Shown: one piece after another, positions 33,550 to 42,609 of the stretch
Position numbering within the stretch: position 1 is the stretch's first letter
How the letters are laid out: each line of letters begins with the position of its first letter
Assembly: GCF_001570405.1 (NCBI RefSeq)
Contig: NZ_BBYM01000050.1
Coordinates: 1-64,000 of the forward strand
Reading direction: 5' to 3'
From: Microtetraspora niveoalba
Lineage (GTDB): Bacteria > Actinomycetota > Actinomycetes > Streptosporangiales > Streptosporangiaceae
DNA: 64,000 bases
Notes under the pieces: model-generated
What the model was told of the DNA's origin: nothing
Seen by the model: only the letters and a program-made list of their open reading frames with translations
Database searches by the model: none
Translations under genes and position numbers: made by a program

Positions 33550-35571
33550 CTATCCGGCCAGTTCGGCGGGGAGGTCCTTTTCGTGGATGACGGTCAATGA
33601 CGTGACGGCCCGGGTGAGGACCACGTACAGCCGGGCGAGGCCGCGCTCCTCGGCCGCGACGATGTCGGCGGGCTCGGCGACGATGACGTGGTCGTACTCG
33701 AGGCCCTTCGCGAGGCCGGCCGGGATGACGAGCAGCCGGTGGTCGCCGGTCGAGTCGGGGCCGAGAACGGCGTGGTCCACTCCGCTCTCCGTCAGGGCGG
33801 CCGACGTCTCGGGAACGGCGGCGTCGGCGACGATCACGCCGACGGAGCCGGGGTGGGCGAGGGCTTCCGCGGCCGCCCGGACGATCTCCGCGCGAATGTC
33901 GGACGCCCGCCGTACGGACAGGGAGCCGGCGCCGGGGCGCAGCGAGCGCGGAACGGCGAGCTCGGGCGCCACGGAGGGGAGCAGGCGCGCGGCGTAGTCG
34001 AGCACCTCGCGCGGCACGCGGAAGCCCAGCGTCAGCTCGGTGACCTCGCCGGACGGCTGGCCGAGGTGATCGAGCACGTCCTTCCACGAGCGGGCGGACC
34101 AGGGGGTGGTGCCCTGGGCGATGTCGCCGAGGATGGTCGCCGAGCCGTTGCGGCAGCGCCGTCCGAGCGCGCGCAACTGCATCGCGGAGAGGTCCTGGGC
34201 CTCGTCCACCACGACGTGGCCGTGCGAGGGGGTGCGTTCGATGAGGTCGCCCAGCTCGTCGAGGAGGGCGCCGTCCGCCGCCGTCCATCGCGCCGACTTG
34301 TATGACCGGTACGGCTTCCGCCAGATCAGCGTCTCCTGCTCGTCGGGCGACAGGTCGGATCTGGCGGCGCGGGCGAGGAACTCCGGGTCGGACAACAACC
34401 GGAACAGGACCTGCTCGGGCGCGAGCTTCGGCCACACCGCGTCCAGGACCTGCTTCACCGGGCGGGACCTGGCCACGGCGTCCTGGACCCGGTCGTCGGG
34501 CGACTCGCCCCGGCGCTCCATCTGCACGAGCACCGCGTTGGCCAGCCGCTGGGCGAGAGCCGTACGGCCCGGGCCGTAGCGGGTGGTGCCGCGCAGCGCG
34601 GCGACGATCTCGCGGACCTCGTGGTCGGCCACACGGTAGCGGTTGACGCCCTTGGTGTAGAGAACGCCGTCCTCGGGTTTGGTGACGTGCAGCCAGAGGG
34701 CGCGCCTGAGCACGCCGGCCATGCGCGCGTCACCCTTGATCGCGGCCACGGCCGGATCCTCGGGGTGGTCGTGGTCGCCGAGGACGCCCGCCACGGTCGA
34801 CTGGTCGACCTTCACCTCGCCCAGCGCGGGCAGCACCGAGGAGATGTAGGAGAGGAACGCCCGGTTCGGGCCGACGATCACCACGCCGGATCTGGTCAGC
34901 CGCTCGCGGTGGGTGAAGAGCAGGTAGGCCGCGCGGTGCAGGCCGACGGCGGTCTTCCCGGTGCCCGGCGCCCCCTGCACGCAGACGGTCACGCCGAGGT
35001 CGGAGCGGACGATCTCGTCCTGGTCGGGCTGGATGGTGGCGACGATGTCGCGCATGGGCCCGGTGCGGGGGCGCTCGATCTCCTCGGTGAGCAGCCTGCT
35101 CTGTCCCAGCTCGCGGCCGTCGAGGGGTTCGTCCTCGTACGCGGTGAGCGAGCCGCCCTGGTAGCCGAAGCGGCGGCGCAGCGCGACGCCCATCGGGTCG
35201 GCCGGGCCGGCTTGGTAGAACGCGCGGGACACGGGGGCCCGCCAGTCGATCACGAGGGCCCGGCTGTCGTCGTCGTGGACGTGCCTGCGGCCGACGTAGA
35301 TCGTGTCGGGGAGGTCGTCGGCGGCCGACCGGTCGAGCCGGCCGAAGAAGAGCGGGGTGTCGGGATGGTCGGCGAGGGCGGCCACCCGCTGGTCGAGCAG
35401 CGCCTGCAGCACCTGCTGGGAGACCCAGTCGCCGGCCGCGTCGGCGGAGAGTGACGCGGCGTGGTCCCGCATCTTCTTGAGGGCGGCGCGGGAGAGGGCG
35501 AGATGGGCGCGTTCGGCGGCGAGCACGTCGTCGGCCGCCGATATGTCGGGGGCGAGTTGGTGTCCGGGCAT
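33550..35571 (-). CDS. HelD/HelR-like RNA polymerase-associated ATPase
   Basis: A 673-residue superfamily 1 motor. HelD binds RNA polymerase, pries open its channels and recycles stalled enzyme. The Streptomyces form HelR also displaces rifamycins. Motifs: a coiled N-terminus (AERAHLALSRAALKKMRDHAASL), LFFGRLDR and IYVGRRHVHD...DWRAPVSRAFYQA typical of the family, Walker A QGAPGTGKTAVGLHRAAYLL near residue 205, motif II VVVDEAQDLSAMQ, motif III ILGDIAQGTTPW and motif VI RLYVVLTRAVTSL. The ribosome binding site GAGGAG is seven bases before the ATG at 35571. I did not find a rifamycin-associated-element sequence in its promoter, so drug-induced HelR function is not supported here. Confidence 0.88.
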   Translation of the reverse strand: MPGHQLAPDISAADDVLAAERAHLALSRAALKKMRDHAASLSADAAGDWVSQQVLQALLDQRVAALADHPDTPLFFGRLDRSAADDLPDTIYVGRRHVHDDDSRALVIDWRAPVSRAFYQAGPADPMGVALRRRFGYQGGSLTAYEDEPLDGRELGQSRLLTEEIERPRTGPMRDIVATIQPDQDEIVRSDLGVTVCVQGAPGTGKTAVGLHRAAYLLFTHRERLTRSGVVIVGPNRAFLSYISSVLPALGEVKVDQSTVAGVLGDHDHPEDPAVAAIKGDARMAGVLRRALWLHVTKPEDGVLYTKGVNRYRVADHEVREIVAALRGTTRYGPGRTALAQRLANAVLVQMERRGESPDDRVQDAVARSRPVKQVLDAVWPKLAPEQVLFRLLSDPEFLARAARSDLSPDEQETLIWRKPYRSYKSARWTAADGALLDELGDLIERTPSHGHVVVDEAQDLSAMQLRALGRRCRNGSATILGDIAQGTTPWSARSWKDVLDHLGQPSGEVTELTLGFRVPREVLDYAARLLPSVAPELAVPRSLRPGAGSLSVRRASDIRAEIVRAAAEALAHPGSVGVIVADAAVPETSAALTESGVDHAVLGPDSTGDHRLLVIPAGLAKGLEYDHVIVAEPADIVAAEERGLARLYVVLTRAVTSLTVIHEKDLPAELAG

Positions 35572-36034
35572 GCGAAACTCCTCGCGGGTCGGTGGTGGTT
35601 CGCCGTGTGGTGACGGCGGGTAGCGAAACGCAGAAGTCTACTGGCGCCGGAATATGCTCCCAACCGATTTTCCCGGCCGGGGGCGGCCGTGTCGGCGGTG
35701 CTCGCCCGCCATCGCCATGATCTCCCTGTAAGCACCCCGACACCGTGCGAAATCGAACAAATCGGCATGGCATCAATGCCGAAAAAACCGCGTAAATCGC
35801 GTGATTTGGACTAATGATGGGGTATGCCGCGACCGGTTGTGATGGGCACCCGGCCGGCGTACAAGGGGGTGATGCGGTTGTCCCGAGCCGAAGGTATCTC
35901 CTGGACCTAGGTCCTGTCTCCCAGGTCGTCAGACCTGGGTCGCTACAGGATGTGACCGGACCCGGGCGACCGGGCCGGAGTCGCGCACGAACGGGTCGGT
36001 TCGCCGTCCCACGCCGAGGAACCCCTGGCGAGGA
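35572..36034. other. Gene-free region between the HelD-like gene and XPB
   Basis: 463 bp with no supported gene. The part 35630-35840 is AT-richer and should hold the HelD-like promoter (minus). Nearer XPB are the perfect palindrome GGACCTAGGTCC (35903-35914) and the hairpin CCCAGGTC-GTCA-GACCTGGG (35920-35939), probably the XPB terminator. Confidence 0.55.
35920..35939. terminator. Tetraloop hairpin downstream of XPB
   Basis: Eight-bp perfect stem CCCAGGTC / GACCTGGG with a GTCA loop, about 95 bp beyond the XPB stop (minus direction). No T tract. Confidence 0.55.
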
Positions 36035-37699
36035 TCACCTCGCCGGGTCCTCCTCCCCCTCGGCCAGCACCTCGTCGGCGTCGACGATCTGGTACGAGTA
36101 CCCCTGCTCCGCGAGGAAGCGCTGCCGATGGGCGGCGAAGTCCTGGTCGACGGTGTCGCGGCTGACCACGGAGTAGAACCGGGCGCCGCCGCCGTCGGCC
36201 TTCGGGCGGAGCACGCGGCCGAGCCGCTGCGCCTCCTCCTGCCGGGACCCGAACGTGCCGGACACCTGGATGGCGATGGACGCCTCGGGCAGGTCGATCG
36301 AGAAGTTCGCGACCTTCGAGACGACCAGCACCTGGATCTCCTTGTCGCGGAACGCCTGGAAGAGACGCTCACGCTCGCGGACCCGCGTCTCACCCTTGAT
36401 CACCGGGGCGTCCAGGTGCTCGCCCAGCTCGTCGAGCTGGTCGATGTACTGGCCGATGACCAGCACCTGCTCGCCCGCGTGCCGCCGTACGAGAGCCTCG
36501 GCGATCCGGTTCTTGGACGGGGTCGTGGCGCAGAAGCGGTAGCGCTCCTCGGCCTCCGACATCGCGTACGCCAGCCGCTCCTCGTCGCTCAGCGTGACGC
36601 GCACCTCGACGCAGTCGGCCGGCGCGATCCAGCCCTGGTTCTCCATCTCCTTCCAGGGCGCGTCGTACCGCTTGGGGCCGATCAGCGAGAACACGTCGCC
36701 CTCGCGGCCGTCCTCGCGGACCAGGGTGGCGGTCAGCCCGATCCGGCGGCGGGCCTGCAGGTCGGCCGTCATCCGGAAGATCGGCGCGGGCAGCAGGTGG
36801 ACCTCGTCGTACACCACGAGCCCCCAGTCACGGGCGTCGAACAGCTCCAGGTGGCGGTACACGCCCTGGCGCTTCGTCGTCATGACCTGGTACGTCGCGA
36901 TGGTGACCGGCCGGATCTCCTTCTTCGTGCCGGTGTACTCGCCGATCTCGTCGGCGGTCAGCGACGTCCGCTTGATCAGCTCCTGCTTCCACTGGTGGGC
37001 GGAGACCGTGTTGGTGACCAGGATGAGCGTGGTCGCCCGCGCGTGCGCCATCGCCGCCGCGCCGACGATCGTCTTGCCCGCGCCGCAGGGCAGCACGACG
37101 ACGCCGGAGCCGCCGTGCCAGAAGGCGTCCGCCGCCTCCTTCTGGTACGACCGGAGCGTCCAGCCGTCCTCGGCCAGCGTGATGGGGTGGTGCTCGCCGT
37201 CCACGTAGCCGGCGAGGTCGTCGGCCGGCCAGCCCAGCTTGAGCAGCACCTGCTTGATGTTGCCGCGCTCGGAGGGATGCACGGCGACGGTCTCCGCGTC
37301 GATCCGCTCGCCGACCAGGGGCTGCACCTTCTTGGACCGCAGCACCTCTTCGAGCACCGCCCGGTCGGTGCTGGTCAGCACCAGGCCGTGAGTGGGGTGC
37401 TTCTCCAGCCGGAGCCGCCCGTAGCGGGCCATCGTCTCGACCACGTCCACGAGGAGCGCGTGCGGGACGGGATACCGGCTGAACCCGATCAGCGTGTCCA
37501 CGACCTGCTCGGCGTCGTGCCCGGCGGCCCGCGCGTTCCACAGCGCGAGCGGGGTCACCCGGTAGGTGTGGACGTGTTCGGGGGCGCGCTCCAGCTCGGC
37601 GAAGGGCGCGATCGCCTTGCGGCACTCGTCCGCCCGCTCGTGGTCCACTTCGAGCAGCAGCGTCTTGTCCGACTGAACGATCAGCGGTCCGTCATTCAA
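36035..37699 (-). CDS. XPB/Ssl2-type DNA repair helicase
   Basis: A 554-residue superfamily 2 3'-5' helicase homologous to eukaryotic XPB, which in mycobacteria unwinds DNA and is linked to nucleotide excision repair. The N-terminal damage-recognition-like domain (1-180) is followed by RSYQKEAADAFW, Walker A LPCGAGKTIVGAAAM near residue 215, motif Ib VTNTVSAHQWKQEL, DEVH box VVYDEVHLLPAPIFRM, motif III GLTATLVREDG, motif V VSKVANFSIDLPEASIAIQ and motif VI RQEEAQRLGRVLRPK. I chose the TTG at 37699 because GGGAGCAGG lies just upstream. Another TTG at 37732 is in frame but inferior. Its upstream neighbour is the low-complexity membrane gene, and the 845-residue XPB-linked gene comes before that. 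All three are co-directional. Confidence 0.93.
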   Translation of the reverse strand: MNDGPLIVQSDKTLLLEVDHERADECRKAIAPFAELERAPEHVHTYRVTPLALWNARAAGHDAEQVVDTLIGFSRYPVPHALLVDVVETMARYGRLRLEKHPTHGLVLTSTDRAVLEEVLRSKKVQPLVGERIDAETVAVHPSERGNIKQVLLKLGWPADDLAGYVDGEHHPITLAEDGWTLRSYQKEAADAFWHGGSGVVVLPCGAGKTIVGAAAMAHARATTLILVTNTVSAHQWKQELIKRTSLTADEIGEYTGTKKEIRPVTIATYQVMTTKRQGVYRHLELFDARDWGLVVYDEVHLLPAPIFRMTADLQARRRIGLTATLVREDGREGDVFSLIGPKRYDAPWKEMENQGWIAPADCVEVRVTLSDEERLAYAMSEAEERYRFCATTPSKNRIAEALVRRHAGEQVLVIGQYIDQLDELGEHLDAPVIKGETRVRERERLFQAFRDKEIQVLVVSKVANFSIDLPEASIAIQVSGTFGSRQEEAQRLGRVLRPKADGGGARFYSVVSRDTVDQDFAAHRQRFLAEQGYSYQIVDADEVLAEGEEDPAR

Positions 37700-37784
37700 T
37701 GCCTGCTCCCTTGTACGGCTACCGCCTATCAAACAAGGGATCGAGCGGAATCACTCCCGGGTTCGCCGATTAGGGGGCGGCGTG

Positions 37785-38372
37785 TCAGTCGAGATAGCCG
37801 TTCACGCCCGCCCAGATGAGCACGCCGAAGCCGATGATGAGCAGGACGACGTTGATGGCGATGGAGATCCACGTCCACCTCAGCAGGCGCCGGGCGGAGT
37901 CCGGCTCGGTGTCCACCTTGCTGAGCGCGATGCCGGACAGGATGGCGCCCGCGATGCCGCCCAGCGAGACGTAGCAGCTCAGCGCCAGCACGAGGCTGAT
38001 GACGAGCGCCACGATAGCGTGGGTGCGCGGCCCCTCCTGGCGCGGCGGATATCCGTACGGCGGCTGGCCGTAGGGAGAGCCGTACGGCGCGCCGTAACCC
38101 TGCTGCCCGTACTGCTGCTGCTGTCCGTAGCCCTGCTGTCCGTACTGCTGTTGCCCGTACTGCTGCTGGCCGTAGTCCTGCTGCCCGTAGGACTGACCGT
38201 ACGGCTGGCCGTAGGGCGCCTGACCGTACTGTTGCTGTCCGTACTGCTGCTGGCCGTACTGGGGGTCGGCGTGGGGCTGCCCGGCCTGGGGCCCGGTCCC
38301 GTACGGGTTCTGCGGGTTCTGCGGGCTCTGCCACTCCTGGGGGTTCTGGCCCGGCTGGTCTGGGGTCGTCAC
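37785..38372 (-). CDS. Gln/Tyr/Gly-rich (prion-like) protein with two membrane helices
   Basis: A 195-residue protein. Residues about 10-125 are almost only Gln, Tyr, Gly and Pro, with more than ten YGQQ/YGQP units. This composition is typical of prion-like, condensate-forming segments. The C-terminal part has two membrane helices ([34 protein letters not shown] and [23 protein letters not shown]) around a short [16 protein letters not shown] loop, a DUF4190-like hairpin. I set the start at the GTG at 38372 ([14 protein letters not shown]), behind GAAGGA. A GTG at 38429 would add 19 residues. Location between XPB and its partner gene gives no clear functional hint. The layout parallels 32482-33408. 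Confidence 0.75.
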   Translation of the reverse strand: MTTPDQPGQNPQEWQSPQNPQNPYGTGPQAGQPHADPQYGQQQYGQQQYGQAPYGQPYGQSYGQQDYGQQQYGQQQYGQQGYGQQQQYGQQGYGAPYGSPYGQPPYGYPPRQEGPRTHAIVALVISLVLALSCYVSLGGIAGAILSGIALSKVDTEPDSARRLLRWTWISIAINVVLLIIGFGVLIWAGVNGYLD

Positions 38373-38583
38373 CGTCGATCGATCCTTCGTCGCGTCGGGG
38401 TCCAGATTGTCGGTGTCCAGAGATATCACGGTATGGCGCTCCCCGCTCCGGTGCTGAGGACGGCATCGAAACGGGGAGCGCGGCGACCGCGAGGGACCGG
38501 TCGCCAATCCAGCCCTCATCGGTCAGCCGGATCATCGCCAATCGGGCATCCGACGGCAACGGATTTAACCGCCCGGCGGGCGG

Positions 38584-41121
38584 CTAGTTCACGTCGGCGA
38601 TGCCGGTGATGCGGTGCAACGCGAATCGGTGGACGGCGGCCCGGGTCTCGTCGTACGCGGTCAGATAGCCGCCCTCCATGCGGGCCGGCTCCAGGATGCG
38701 GCTGGTGGCGTGCCCCTGCGAGTCGAGGTAGCCGATCCACACCCGCGTCCCCTGGCGGATCGCCTCCTGCAGGGCGCTGATCGTCGCGGTCGAGGGCGAG
38801 CGCGGCACCTGCCCGCGCGGCGCGTCCGACGGGCCGCGCCGCGCGAGATGGGCGTCGTCGCCCGCCCTGATCGCGCGTACGGCGGCGGCCACCATGTCGG
38901 GGTCGGGCCCGGCGGCGGTCCCGGCGCGGGTGAGCGGCTGGCCCTCGGTGCGCCGCGCGTCCGCCCGCGACACCAGCACGTCGCCCTCCAGCGACTCGGC
39001 CACGGGCGCGTACCCCATCGCCCGCAGCGCGTCCACCAACGTCGCCCGTGACGTCTTGGAGGCGAGCACGGTCGGCGCGAGCCTGCGCAGGCGCAACACG
39101 GCCGCCCGCCGGTCGGCCACCACCTCGTCCAGGACCGCCGGATCGTCGCAGCGGATGTAGGCGGAGGCCGTACCCACGCGCAGCCGGCCGTGCCTGCGCG
39201 CCACATCGGTGACCAGGTAGCGCAGCGGCTGCGGCACCGGCGTGGCCGAGTGCCGTTCGAGCATCGCGAGCAGCTCGTCCGCCGCCTGTCCGGCGTCGAG
39301 CGCCCGGCGGATCGAGTTCTCGCCGAACCTGTACACGGTCGCGCCGCCCTTGGACTCGACGTCCGCCGCCAGCGCGAGCCAGCGGCCGAGGTCGCTGGTG
39401 AGCGGCCCGGGCGCGACGGCGGTCAGGTCGGCCTGCAGCAGCACCCGGTCCACCGGCTCCGGCAGCAGCGGCGCCAGCAGTTCCGCGGGCCCGCTCCCTG
39501 TCCCGCTCTTCGGCGCGTACGCGGGGCCATAGGACGGGAAGGCGCGCAGCAGCGCGCGCCCGTGGCCGGACAGGACGCCGAGCCCGGTGACGCCGATGTG
39601 CTCGGCCTCGCGCAGCGTGAACTCGGCCAGCCGGTCGCGGTGCGCGACCCGGCGGCGCGGCTGCTCCCAGGCGAGACGGCCGATCACCGACGCCGCCGTC
39701 GGGGCGATGCCGGGACCTGCCGCGGCGAGCACCGACAACGTGCGCAGCCGTACCTCGGAGGCGGCCGACCGGCGCAGGTCCGGGTGCAGGGCGTTGATCG
39801 GCCGGTCGCGCTCGTCGCGCTCTCCGATCAGGCCGGGGGCGCGGTCCATGCCCGCCCAGGCGGAGGCGAGCAGCGCCCATCTGTCCTCGGTCGCCTTGAC
39901 CCGCCAGGCGTCGTACGCGGAGGTGGGCAGCCACTCGCCGTCGACCGAACCGCCGGAGGCGACGAGCCCGGCCGCGTGCGCGACCTCGACCACGAGCCCG
40001 GCCGCCCACTCGGGGAGGTCCATGAGCTGCGCCGTCCGCTTCAGATCCCGTACGGCGAGGCCGCCCGCGCGCAGGACACCCGGCGGGTCGTGGCTCCAGA
40101 GCTCGCACAGCTCCTCGACCGTACGGACGAAGGTGAACGCCTGTCCGGCGGCCGTACGCTCGGCGAGCGCCTGGTCGCGGGCGACCCCGTCGAGGTCGGG
40201 CGGGCCGGGGGTCAGGTCCCGGTGGAGGCGGCCGCCGCGCAGGTGCAGCGCCACCTCGCGCGGCAGCGTGACGGTCTCCTCGCCGGTGGCCCCCAGGAGG
40301 CCGCGTGCGAGCAACTCCTCGATCGGCGACCGCGCGGTGGCGGCGCGGACCTCGCGCCTGGCCCCGGCCACCCGGCCGCTCGGCGGGCCCCAGGCCAGCT
40401 CGTCCAGCGCGGCCCTCGCCTGCGGGGACACCTCGGCGATCAGCCGTTCGACGGTGCCGGGTTCGGCGAGCAACGCGGCCAGCCGCCGTACGGGAGGGGC
40501 GGCCCGGCCGGTTTCCCCGGCGGTCGCCGCGCTCTCCGTCATGAACGTCATGTCCTGGCCCGTACCGGCTTCGGTGCCGGCTTCCCCGGCGGCCGTTCCC
40601 CCGGAGGCGATGTCGGCGAGCAGGACGGCGAGTGACTCGGGCGCGTGGTGCCGGAACACCTCGGCGGCGGGCGGTCCGAGGCCCGCGGGCGGGTCGAGGG
40701 CCTCCCTGACGCCCGGCGCGGGCAGCAGCGCCTCGTCCGGACCGAAGATCAGGCACGCCGTCCTGAGCCGGTCGACGGCTTCCCGGAGCGCGGTGGCCAG
40801 CGCCGCGGCCTGCCGCCTGTCCTCCGTACGGCTCCGGTGCGGGAGGGCGCGGACGAGCGACGATCTCAGCTCCTCGTACGCCACCGGGCCGGGCCGCGAG
40901 GCCAGCGTCTCGGCCACGGAGACGCGGAACCGGTCGAGCCGGTCGAGCGCGCGGCCGACCGCCGACGGGGTCGCGGCGCGTGCCGCCAACCCCTCCATGT
41001 GCGGCGGCACCGGCATGATGAGCTCCGGACGGGCCGTGACGAGGGCACGGAGCTGCTCGTCCGCGCGGCCGCGCAGCCACGCGGTGAAGTCACCGCCCAT
41101 CCCGTCGCTCATCCTTCTCAT
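38584..41121 (-). CDS. XPB-associated large protein with WYL-like C-terminal domain
   Basis: An 845-residue protein of the helicase-C-terminal-domain-containing type that accompanies XPB in actinobacteria (as Rv0862c beside Rv0861c in M. tuberculosis). There is no Walker A motif, so it is not itself a helicase. The N-terminal third is helical (FTAWLRGRADEQLRALVTARPEL...). The middle contains the helicase_C_3-like VDRVLLQADLTAVAPGPLTSDLGRWLALAADVES. Near the end, a WYL-type module reads ISALQEAIRQGTRVWIGYLDSQGHATSRILEPARMEGGYLTAYDETRAAVHRFALHRITGI. WYL domains bind nucleic acids or ligands. Start ATG at 41121, or 41112 where AGAAGG is directly adjacent. Confidence 0.82.
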   Translation of the reverse strand: MRRMSDGMGGDFTAWLRGRADEQLRALVTARPELIMPVPPHMEGLAARAATPSAVGRALDRLDRFRVSVAETLASRPGPVAYEELRSSLVRALPHRSRTEDRRQAAALATALREAVDRLRTACLIFGPDEALLPAPGVREALDPPAGLGPPAAEVFRHHAPESLAVLLADIASGGTAAGEAGTEAGTGQDMTFMTESAATAGETGRAAPPVRRLAALLAEPGTVERLIAEVSPQARAALDELAWGPPSGRVAGARREVRAATARSPIEELLARGLLGATGEETVTLPREVALHLRGGRLHRDLTPGPPDLDGVARDQALAERTAAGQAFTFVRTVEELCELWSHDPPGVLRAGGLAVRDLKRTAQLMDLPEWAAGLVVEVAHAAGLVASGGSVDGEWLPTSAYDAWRVKATEDRWALLASAWAGMDRAPGLIGERDERDRPINALHPDLRRSAASEVRLRTLSVLAAAGPGIAPTAASVIGRLAWEQPRRRVAHRDRLAEFTLREAEHIGVTGLGVLSGHGRALLRAFPSYGPAYAPKSGTGSGPAELLAPLLPEPVDRVLLQADLTAVAPGPLTSDLGRWLALAADVESKGGATVYRFGENSIRRALDAGQAADELLAMLERHSATPVPQPLRYLVTDVARRHGRLRVGTASAYIRCDDPAVLDEVVADRRAAVLRLRRLAPTVLASKTSRATLVDALRAMGYAPVAESLEGDVLVSRADARRTEGQPLTRAGTAAGPDPDMVAAAVRAIRAGDDAHLARRGPSDAPRGQVPRSPSTATISALQEAIRQGTRVWIGYLDSQGHATSRILEPARMEGGYLTAYDETRAAVHRFALHRITGIADVN

Positions 41122-41355
41122 CGTAGGAGTACGCGTGCGCGTGATTCTCCGTGAAGGAGGCCGGTCGTACGGTGTCCGCGGCGGAAGGGGAGCCCCCTCG
41201 ACCGAGCCTCCGGGGAGCGCCGCCGGGGTGACCTCAGACGTGCCGTACCGCCGGAGCCGTTCCGCGTCCTCGTGGCGGTGACCAGGGCGGGCCCGGCAGG
41301 CGGGCCGGGCCGGGTGCCGATGCGGCACAGTGTCGCCTTTGGCATCCTTTGTCAG

Positions 41356-41967
41356 GTGAACTCGGTGGGATTCGACCTTGACCTGACCCTGGCGGACACG
41401 CGCGCCGCCATCGCCGCCGTGTACGAGGCGATGTTGCCCCGGCTGGCCTATCCCATCGATGTGGACGTGGTGGTCTCCAGGCTGGGGCCGCCGCTGGAGG
41501 TGGAGCTGGCCCACTGGATGCCGGAGGAGGAGGTGCCCGCGGCCGTCGCGCTGTACCGGGAGCTGTATCCGGCGATCGCGCTGCCCGCCACGGGGATCAT
41601 GCCCGGCGCGCGCGAGGCGCTCGCGGCCGTGCGCGACGCGGGCGGCCGGATCATCGTGGTCACGGGCAAGAACGCGCTCCACGCCCGGCACACCGTGGAG
41701 GCCCTGGGCTTCGAGGTGGACGAGATCGTGGGATCCGTCTTCGGGGCCGACAAGGGACAGGCCCTCGCGAGTTTCGGTGCCGGAGCATATGTTGGAGATC
41801 ACGTAGCCGACATCGAGGCGGCGCGTGCCGGTGGAGCCACGAGCGTCGCGGTCGCCACCGGGTCGTTCACGGCGGACCAACTGATCGATCATGGAGCTGA
41901 CGTGGTGCTGGAGGACCTCACCCACTTCGCCGGGTGGTTCGACTCCTGGGCCGCCGCATCCGCGTAA
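41356..41967 (+). CDS. HAD-superfamily hydrolase
   Basis: A 203-residue phosphatase-like protein with HAD motifs: FDLDLTLADT (motif I nucleophile Asp), VVTGKN (motif II), Lys in FGADKGQALASF (motif III) and YVGDHVADIEAARAGG (motif IV). A small helical cap (AIAAVYEAMLPRL...MPEEEVPAAVALYRELYP) marks it as a phosphoglycolate-phosphatase-like subclass I member. The substrate is unknown. I use the GTG at 41356 (VNSVGFDLDLTL), since residues further upstream are unlike the family. It is divergent from the XPB-linked gene and 88 bp before the second cold-shock gene, with which it could form a unit. Confidence 0.87.
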   Translation: MNSVGFDLDLTLADTRAAIAAVYEAMLPRLAYPIDVDVVVSRLGPPLEVELAHWMPEEEVPAAVALYRELYPAIALPATGIMPGAREALAAVRDAGGRIIVVTGKNALHARHTVEALGFEVDEIVGSVFGADKGQALASFGAGAYVGDHVADIEAARAGGATSVAVATGSFTADQLIDHGADVVLEDLTHFAGWFDSWAAASA

Positions 41968-42055
41968 AACACGGCCGTCAGGCGGTCCACAGGCGCCCTT
42001 CGCGGGCATAACCTACATCCATTCCTTTCACGACAGTCTGAACGAGGTCACCCCT

Positions 42056-42454
42056 GTGCCGAGTGGCAAGGTCAAGTGGTACGACGCCGACAAGGGATTC
42101 GGCTTCCTCACCCGCGACGACGGCGGTGAGGTTTTCGTGCATTCATCGGCGCTGCCCAAGGGCGTGGACGTGCTCAAGCCCGGGCAGAAGGTCGAGTTCG
42201 GAGTGGCCGAGGGCCGTCGCGGCCAGCAGGCTCTGTCGGTCCGGGTCCTCGAACAGCCGCCGACCCTCGCCAGGGCCGCGCGCGCCAAGGGCAAGCGCAA
42301 GAAGCCGGATGAGATGGTCGTCATCGTCGAGGACCTGATCAAGCTTCTCGACGACATCTCGACGTCCTACCAGAAGGGCAAGCAGCCGGACTCCGCGCAC
42401 GCGAAGAAGGTCGCGAGCGTGCTGCGCGCGGTCGCGGACGACATCGACGGCTGA
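42056..42454 (+). CDS. Cold-shock-domain protein with helical C-terminal extension
   Basis: A 132-residue protein about twice the size of CspA. The first 66 residues form a cold-shock domain: GKVKWYDADKGFGFLTRDDGGEVFVHSSAL with RNP1 KGFGFL and RNP2 VFVHSSAL. A basic linker (ARAARAKGKRKKPDE) follows, then an amphipathic C-terminal helix region (MVVIVEDLIKLLDDISTSYQKGKQPDSAHAKKVASVLRAVADDIDG). This extended form is common in actinobacteria and its role is not defined. The extension may dimerise or bind the ribosome or RNA polymerase. GTG start at 42056 with GAGG eight bases upstream. Confidence 0.93.
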   Translation: MPSGKVKWYDADKGFGFLTRDDGGEVFVHSSALPKGVDVLKPGQKVEFGVAEGRRGQQALSVRVLEQPPTLARAARAKGKRKKPDEMVVIVEDLIKLLDDISTSYQKGKQPDSAHAKKVASVLRAVADDIDG

Positions 42455-42462
42455 CGGCGCGT

Positions 42463-42494
42463 GTTCGGCCGGACCTCGTCCGGCTCGGCCGAAC
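42463..42494 (+). terminator. Terminator of the extended cold-shock gene
   Basis: GTTCGGCC pairs with GGCCGAAC, enclosing an inner GGAC / GTCC hairpin, eight bases after the stop codon. Confidence 0.6.
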
Positions 42495-42609
42495 CCCCGG
42501 CTCCGATACCCCTTCCCGCCCGGCGGGTCGCGGCCGCCCGGTCCTGTCCGGCGGCGCCGTCCCGGCCGGGCGGAGGTCTGTCACCGGCCGGACCCACCGC
42601 CGGTGCGGG

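Noticed and set aside
35572..35813. Rifamycin-associated element in the promoter of the HelD/HelR-like gene
   Set aside because: I looked for the inverted repeat reported upstream of rifamycin-response genes and did not find it, so no drug-induction claim is made.
38584..42009. An 1141-residue version of the XPB partner protein
   Set aside because: The extra N-terminal part is antisense to the HAD hydrolase gene; family homology begins near 41121.
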